Under the pieces are notes generated by a model that was not told where the DNA came from, ran no database searches, and saw only the letters and a program-made list of their open reading frames with translations. A stretch of DNA of 55,789 bases, taken from NCBI GenBank assembly GCA_045546255.1, contig JAZQCK010000082.1:1-55789 (forward strand), in the 5' to 3' direction. A program made the position numbers and the translations under genes. The stretch comes from RGIG5612 sp045546255 (GTDB lineage: Bacteria; Bacillota; Clostridia; Lachnospirales; Lachnospiraceae). Positions 52,078-55,789 of this stretch are shown here, in pieces (position 1 is the stretch's first letter; every line of letters starts with the position of its first letter).

Positions 52078-52154
52078 TATCCTCATAGAAATAGAAACGC
52101 TGTATAAGGATAGGGGAAGTATCCTCATAGAGAACAGCTTGCTCTATGAGGATA
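52078..52154. repeat. Four-box palindromic element, AGGATA type, copy D1
   Basis: The boxes TATCCT (52078), AGGATA (52107), TATCCT (52120) and AGGATA (52149) have exact 29-13-29 spacing. The stretch 51967-52077 before it is AT-rich with two TTTTTATAGAAAA-like repeats and no gene. Confidence 0.85.
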
Positions 52155-52159
52155 TTTTT

Positions 52160-52321
52160 ATGGGGAGGAAAAAAGGTTATTCCGGAAAAAGAGGATTGCT
52201 TATTCAAAAAGGTTATCCCGGAAAAAGAGGATTGTTCCTGGAAACAGGAATTCTAGAAAAAGAAGGATTGCTCTTAGAAAAGGCAGTTCAAAAAAAGAAT
52301 TTTAAGAAAATGTCAAATTGA
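52160..52321 (+). CDS. Possible small repetitive ORF
   Basis: 53 residues from the ATG at 52160. GAGGA of the last box of element D1 lies eight bases upstream and could serve as ribosome site. The peptide is made of 12-residue repeats (KGYSGKRGLLIQ, KGYPGKRGLFLE, TGILEKEGLLLE) from a 36-bp tandem DNA repeat in codon phase. It is very basic and of no known family. It may be only a repeat that happens to be open. Its stop TGA is inside the first operator-like palindrome of the following array. Confidence 0.3.
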   Translation: MGRKKGYSGKRGLLIQKGYPGKRGLFLETGILEKEGLLLEKAVQKKNFKKMSN

Positions 52322-52463
52322 CATCTTAATTATGACAAAGCGACATGAAATGTATGTCATAATGACAAGAAAAATGAAAATAAATGACAAAATATATTGA
52401 CATATATTGGCTAATGACATAAAATAACTGTCATAGTGACAGAGAAATAATGTCACTTTGACA
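52311..52463. promoter_or_regulatory. Array of TGTCA-N3-TGACA palindromes
   Basis: Four complete inverted repeats start at 52311, 52355, 52429 and 52451. Additional TGACA half-sites are at 52333, 52385, 52398 and 52415. Many intervals are 22 bp or multiples (52311 to 52333, 52333 to 52355, 52363 to 52385, 52415 to 52437 to 52459), close to two helical turns. The array surrounds a promoter, so cooperative binding of a repressor or activator is likely. Confidence 0.75.
52397..52425 (+). promoter_or_regulatory. Promoter of the PTS_EIIC_2 gene within the operator array
   Basis: Perfect TTGACA (52397-52402) and TAAAAT (52420-52425) have a 17-bp spacer. The -35 box itself is a TGACA half-site, and two full palindromes lie just downstream of the -10. 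Confidence 0.65.
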
Positions 52464-52626
52464 TAAAGATAGAAATAATTAACTTATTCAACGTTATTTA
52501 TCGGCAATAAACACAGGAATTCCTGACAGCAGCACAATTCAGCTGAAAGCCGGGAACCAAAAAAAGGAATCCGCAGAGCCGGAAACGAACGTGAAAAAGG
52601 ATTCACAAATAGGGGAGAAAAAAGAA

Positions 52627-53703
52627 ATGTCTAAGTTTTCAGAAACAAAATTTGGAAAATTCTTAAAGAAGCAGGATATTGTTTTTTCACCAAAACGTTA
52701 TTTTATTGACGCGCTGGGTGCAATGGCACAGGGGCTTTTTGCCTCCCTCCTGATTGGAACAATTATCAAAACGATTGGAGAGCAGGCAGGAGTTGAGCTT
52801 CTTGTCACGATCGGCGCATTTGCAACAGCAGTTATGGGACCGGCGATGGCAGTTGCCATCGGACGGGCGCTGAACGCCCCACCCCTGGTTCTTTTTTCTT
52901 TAGTCGCAGTAGGCTGGGCGGCCTGCGAGTGCGGTGGTGCTGGCGGGCCGTTAGCGGTCTTCTTCATTGCGATTATTGCAGCAGAATTTGGAAAACTTGT
53001 ATCTAAGACCACTCCGGTCGACATCATTGTAACGCCCCTTGTGACGATCATGATCGGCGGACTCTTGAGTGTGTTCGTAGCTCCATATATCGGCACAGCT
53101 GCCTCTGCAGTTGGAAACGCCATCATGTGGGCAACGGAACTGCAGCCATTCTGGATGGGTATCTTAGTTTCGGTAATCGTAGGTATCGCGCTGACCCTTC
53201 CGATCAGCAGTGCGGCGATCTGTGCGGCCTTAGGCCTTACCGGTCTCGCCGGCGGAGCAGCGCTTGCAGGATGCTGTGCACAGATGGTTGGATTTGCGAT
53301 CATCAGCTTTAGAGAGAACAAATGGGGCGGACTTGTAGCTCAGGGAATCGGAACCAGCATGCTCCAGATGGGAAATATCGTAAAGAACCCGAGAATCTGG
53401 ATTCCGGCAATTGTCGCATCAATTGTAAACGGGCCACTTGCGACCTGCCTTTTCAAACTCCAGATGAACGGAGCAGCTGTTTCAAGCGGAATGGGAACTT
53501 GTGGATTTGTAGGACAGATCGGTGTTTACACCGGTTGGGCAAATGACGTAGCAGCCGGAGTCAAAGCCGGAATCACTGCAATGGACTGGATCGGACTGAT
53601 CGTGATCAGCTTTATCGTTCCGGCAATCGTTTCCTGGCTGGTATCACTCCTTCTTAGAAAGATCAACTGGATCAAAGAAGGCGACCTGAAACTCGAAGTA
53701 TAG
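52627..53703 (+). CDS. PTS_EIIC_2 family membrane protein (PfoR-like)
   Basis: 358 residues from the ATG at 52627, preceded by AGGGGAG; an in-frame GTG at 52591 has no such site. About ten hydrophobic segments fill the protein, and the blocks RYFIDALGAMAQGLFASLLIGTI, NAPPLVLFSLVAVG and SAAICAALGLTGLAGGAALAGCCAQM fit the PTS_EIIC_2 family. Members are PTS-like permeases without EIIA/EIIB partners; PfoR of Clostridium perfringens was named a regulator. Substrate is unknown. Its promoter is covered by the dense TGTCA/TGACA array, so expression is probably tightly controlled. Confidence 0.88.
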   Translation: MSKFSETKFGKFLKKQDIVFSPKRYFIDALGAMAQGLFASLLIGTIIKTIGEQAGVELLVTIGAFATAVMGPAMAVAIGRALNAPPLVLFSLVAVGWAACECGGAGGPLAVFFIAIIAAEFGKLVSKTTPVDIIVTPLVTIMIGGLLSVFVAPYIGTAASAVGNAIMWATELQPFWMGILVSVIVGIALTLPISSAAICAALGLTGLAGGAALAGCCAQMVGFAIISFRENKWGGLVAQGIGTSMLQMGNIVKNPRIWIPAIVASIVNGPLATCLFKLQMNGAAVSSGMGTCGFVGQIGVYTGWANDVAAGVKAGITAMDWIGLIVISFIVPAIVSWLVSLLLRKINWIKEGDLKLEV

Positions 53704-53711
53704 AAAACAAA

Positions 53712-53761
53712 TGCTCCGGCGCTTTGCATGAGCGTAAGGCGCACGCAAGGATGCCGGAGCA
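53712..53761. other. GC-rich hairpin after the PTS_EIIC_2 gene
   Basis: TGCTCCGGC (53712-53720) and GCCGGAGCA (53753-53761) are perfectly complementary, with an inner TTGC/GCAA stem. There is no T-run, so it is either a weak terminator or a processing/REP-like structure. Confidence 0.7.
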
Positions 53762-53782
53762 GCAAGGTTAACTATGAGGCCT

Positions 53783-53869
53783 GCGGTGTCTGGCACCGCG
53801 AATGTTCGGATTTAAAATCTGATCGCCCAACTCAGACGGAGAAGAACAACGTTCCCGTTGCCAGGCACC
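53783..53869 (+). promoter_or_regulatory. Structured leader of glnA with two mutually exclusive stems
   Basis: GGTGTCTGGCA (53785-53795) can pair over 11 bases with TGCCAGGCACC (53859-53869), enclosing about 63 nt with its own small hairpins. The same 5' segment can form the local hairpin GCGGTG-TCTGG-CACCGC (53783-53799). Only one can exist at a time. The element ends 18 bases before the glnA ATG. A REP-type palindrome is the alternative explanation. Confidence 0.5.
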
Positions 53870-53887
53870 CTCAAATAAAAATAACAA

Positions 53888-55213
53888 ATGGGGTACAGTA
53901 AACAAAAAATAATCGATATCGTGAAGAAAGAAAATGTCAAATTTATCCGCCTGCAGTTTGCGGATATTTTCGGCGCTATGAAGAACGTATCGATCACCCC
54001 GAGCCAGCTTGAAAAAGCACTGGATAACAAAATGATGTTTGACGGATCTTCCATCGACGGCTTTGTCCGCATCGAAGAGTCCGATATGTCGCTTCATCCG
54101 GATTACAATTCGTTCGCGATCCATCCCTGGGGACAAGAAAACGGTAAAGTTGCAAGACTCATCTGTGATGTATACCAGAAAGATGCGCCGTTTGAAGGCG
54201 ACCCGAGATTTATCTTGAGAAAAGCATTGGATCATGCGGAACAAATGGGATACACCATGAATGTCGGTCCCGAATGTGAGTTTTATCTCTTGAAAAACGA
54301 TGACAGAGGATATCCGACCCTCGATGCCTATGACAGAGGTGGATACTTTGATCTTGGACCTAATGATGTCGGTGAAGAAGCTAGAAAAGATATCGTTCTT
54401 GCATTGGAAGAACTTGGCTTTGTGATTGAAGCAAGCCATCATGAATGCGGTCCGGCACAGCATGAGATTGATTTTCGTTATGAAGAAGCCATGCACGCAG
54501 CGGATAACATTCAGACTTTTAAATACGCAGTTAAGAGTGTCGCGGAAAAGCGCAATCTTTATGCAACCTTCATGCCGAAACCCCTCTTTGGACAGGCAGG
54601 AAACGGCATGCACCTTAACATGTCCCTTGAAAAAGGCGGAGAAAATGCCTTCGTCGATGAAAAAGATAAAAACGGCCTGAGCAAGGAGGCATACTCCTTT
54701 ATGGCGGGCATTATGAAACATATCGAAGGAATTACGATCTTCACAAATCCCCTTGTGAATTCCTACAAACGCTTGGTTCCGGATTTTGAGGCTCCTGTTT
54801 ATATCGCCTGGTCAGCGCAAAACAGAAGCCCCTTGATCCGGGTCCCCAGCAGCAGAGGAAAGGGGACAAGGATCGAACTTCGGAGCCCCGATCCTTCTGC
54901 AAATCCTTACCTTGCTTTGGCATTATGTCTTGAAGCAGGACTCGAAGGAATCGAAAAGAAGCTGACACCTCCGAAATCGATCGATAAAAATATATTTGAA
55001 ATGAGCAAAAGGGAATTGATCAGAAGCGGCGTAAAAAAACTTCCTTCTAATCTTTTCGAAGCAATTAACAAGGTGGATAAAGATAAATTCATCAAAGAAG
55101 TGCTTGGAAATCACATATACGACCGATATATTGCTGCAAAAAGGCAAGAATGGGAAGAGTACAGTCACAGAGTCAGCAACTGGGAAATTGAAACCTATCT
55201 GTACAAATATTAA
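53888..55213 (+). CDS. glnA: Glutamine synthetase type I
   Basis: 441 residues, the size of GSI-alpha enzymes. Family blocks: KFIRLQFADIFGAMKNV, MFDGSSIDGFVRIEESDM, GPECEFYLL (metal-binding Glu), FMPKPLFGQAGNGMHLNMSL, and NRSPLIRVPSSRGKGTRIELRSPDPSANPYLA. It condenses glutamate and ammonia with ATP as a cytoplasmic dodecamer. The adenylylation tyrosine region of GSI-beta is not expected in this shorter type. No ribosome site precedes the ATG, and the structured leader ends just before it, which suggests translational control. The divergent XRE gene downstream is not a recognisable GlnR (which is MerR-type). Confidence 0.96.
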   Translation: MGYSKQKIIDIVKKENVKFIRLQFADIFGAMKNVSITPSQLEKALDNKMMFDGSSIDGFVRIEESDMSLHPDYNSFAIHPWGQENGKVARLICDVYQKDAPFEGDPRFILRKALDHAEQMGYTMNVGPECEFYLLKNDDRGYPTLDAYDRGGYFDLGPNDVGEEARKDIVLALEELGFVIEASHHECGPAQHEIDFRYEEAMHAADNIQTFKYAVKSVAEKRNLYATFMPKPLFGQAGNGMHLNMSLEKGGENAFVDEKDKNGLSKEAYSFMAGIMKHIEGITIFTNPLVNSYKRLVPDFEAPVYIAWSAQNRSPLIRVPSSRGKGTRIELRSPDPSANPYLALALCLEAGLEGIEKKLTPPKSIDKNIFEMSKRELIRSGVKKLPSNLFEAINKVDKDKFIKEVLGNHIYDRYIAAKRQEWEEYSHRVSNWEIETYLYKY

Positions 55214-55252
55214 AACCTGTTTCCTGGGCGTAGGTTGGAAACAGGTTTTTTG
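55213..55252. terminator. Bidirectional terminator between glnA and the XRE gene
   Basis: AAACCTGTTTCC (55213-55224) and GGAAACAGGTTT (55237-55248) form a 12-pair stem with Ts on the plus-strand side and a TTTTAAT-like tail on the minus strand. It can serve both convergent genes. Confidence 0.92.
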
Positions 55253-55259
55253 AGATTTG

Positions 55260-55604
55260 TCAGTTTTTGTAATATTTCGAATTCAGGTCTGCGATATATT
55301 CAGTGACCTTTTGAATGCCTTCGACATTCAGTCGGCTGCAGTAAGCCAGGAGTTGTTTTGCCTGATCGCTTTCCTGGATTTCTTCCTTTGACATTGTCTT
55401 TTCCAGTAAGTCATCAGAAGAGCAGTGGAACAGTTCTGTGAGTTCCTTCAGCTTTCCAAAACGTGGAAGACGCTCCCCGTGGCACCACCAGGCAACCGTT
55501 GCGGGAGCGATTGATAACTCTTTTGCAAGAGATGTTTGATTATAGCCGTAATGGCTCATGTAAAGTGAGAGGTTTCTTGCAAATACCTGATATTCGTCTT
55601 TCAT
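55260..55604 (-). CDS. XRE-family helix-turn-helix regulator
   Basis: 114 residues from the ATG at 55604, which has GAGGTG on the minus strand; an upstream ATG at 55622 lies before that site. The HTH is MSHYGYNQTSLAKELSIAPATVAWWCHGERLPRFGKLKELTELF at about residues 16-60, and a short helical C-terminus follows. The architecture is that of small Cro/CI-like regulators. A minus-strand TATAAT at 55634-55639 marks the promoter region. Target genes are unknown. It is convergent with glnA and divergent from the gene starting at 55764. Confidence 0.88.
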   Translation of the reverse strand: MKDEYQVFARNLSLYMSHYGYNQTSLAKELSIAPATVAWWCHGERLPRFGKLKELTELFHCSSDDLLEKTMSKEEIQESDQAKQLLAYCSRLNVEGIQKVTEYIADLNSKYYKN

Positions 55605-55763
55605 GTCACACCTCGATGTCATTTGTTGTTTTTATTATAGCACTTATAAATAGAGGTGGAACAATAATAGTTATGATATTATTGCATTAAAAATAATTCA
55701 TAAGCACATTATTTGTGAGTTGTCTTATGGTAAAATAGAAAAAACAAGAACGGAGGACATTCT

Positions 55764-55789
55764 ATGAGTTATGATTATTTAGTTGTTGG
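55764..55789 (+). CDS. Start of a probable UDP-galactopyranose mutase gene (partial)
   Basis: GGAGGA lies seven bases before an ATG that opens a frame running off the window, encoding MSYDYLVV. This closely resembles the FAD-binding start of Glf proteins (YDYLIVGAG), but eight residues are not proof; another flavoprotein is possible. An extended -10 box TGGTAAAAT lies about 30 bases upstream. Confidence 0.5.

Noticed and set aside
53768..54721. 317-codon minus-strand open frame over glnA
   Set aside because: It overlaps the conserved 5' half of glnA and its leader and has no recognisable domain.

Overview
The window looks like a chromosomal segment of an anaerobic, low-to-mid GC Gram-positive bacterium (Bacillota, class Clostridia, Lachnospiraceae- or Anaerovoracaceae-like). 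The reasons are strong AGGAGG-type ribosome sites, TTGACA/TATAAT promoters, a tetrahydrofolate riboswitch on folT, single-chain GlyRS, AzlCD, a CarD-family regulator, oxygen-sensitive iron-sulfur flavoenzymes, and no respiratory membrane complexes. No rRNA, tRNA, CRISPR array, transposase or prophage was seen.

Layout. 1-5122: the tail of a COG2509 flavoprotein, then a three-gene Stn-type (NuoE/NuoF/NuoG-GltD hybrid) electron-bifurcating transhydrogenase. 5171-7570: a surface protein and a riboswitch-controlled folate importer gene. 7658-9817: a nuclease-like ORFan and a LysR regulator, both on the minus strand. 10089-19568: folA, trpS, a type IIA topoisomerase pair, asd, gltX and a corrinoid adenosyltransferase gene. 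19565-21457: a minus-strand UvrD-type helicase. 21617-29556: DUF3048 protein, gamma carbonic anhydrase, a UDP-sugar pyrophosphorylase, argS, lepA, hemW. 30240-31332: azlCD. 31536-42129: rplS, rbgA, ftsY, an M16C peptidase, era, recO, glyQS, a thioesterase, an SGNH hydrolase and a DUF554 protein. 42359-49763: a CarD regulator, then a CocE-type hydrolase followed by a second redox set (fumarate-reductase-like flavoprotein, an Stn-C-like hybrid, and a NuoF-like protein that has lost its NADH/FMN domain). 50535-55789: a MATE exporter, a PTS_EIIC_2 membrane protein, glnA, an XRE regulator and the first codons of a probable glf.

Two things stand out. First, the long intergenic gaps between operons carry a strictly built palindromic element. 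Nine copies occur in four clusters (near 8.7, 29.7-30.1, 50.1 and 52.1 kb). Each has four short boxes spaced 28-14-28 bp (AGACT core, 79 bp) or 29-13-29 bp (AGGATA core, 77 bp). The same-orientation boxes are always exactly 42 bp apart although core and loop sequences differ. I do not recognise this family. Second, the gene set at 43118-49763 looks like an Stn transhydrogenase module re-wired to feed electrons to a dedicated cytoplasmic flavin reductase of unknown substrate, beside a hydrolase that might make that substrate.

Other notable structure includes a phased TGTCA-N3-TGACA operator array over the promoter of the PTS_EIIC_2 gene, a 37-bp tandem repeat that runs into the azlC start codon, an in-frame repeat after the folT stop, a large nested hairpin between the topoisomerase genes, and small structured leaders before glyQS and glnA. 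All functional statements are read by eye from translated sequence and remembered family signatures. No search or folding program was run.
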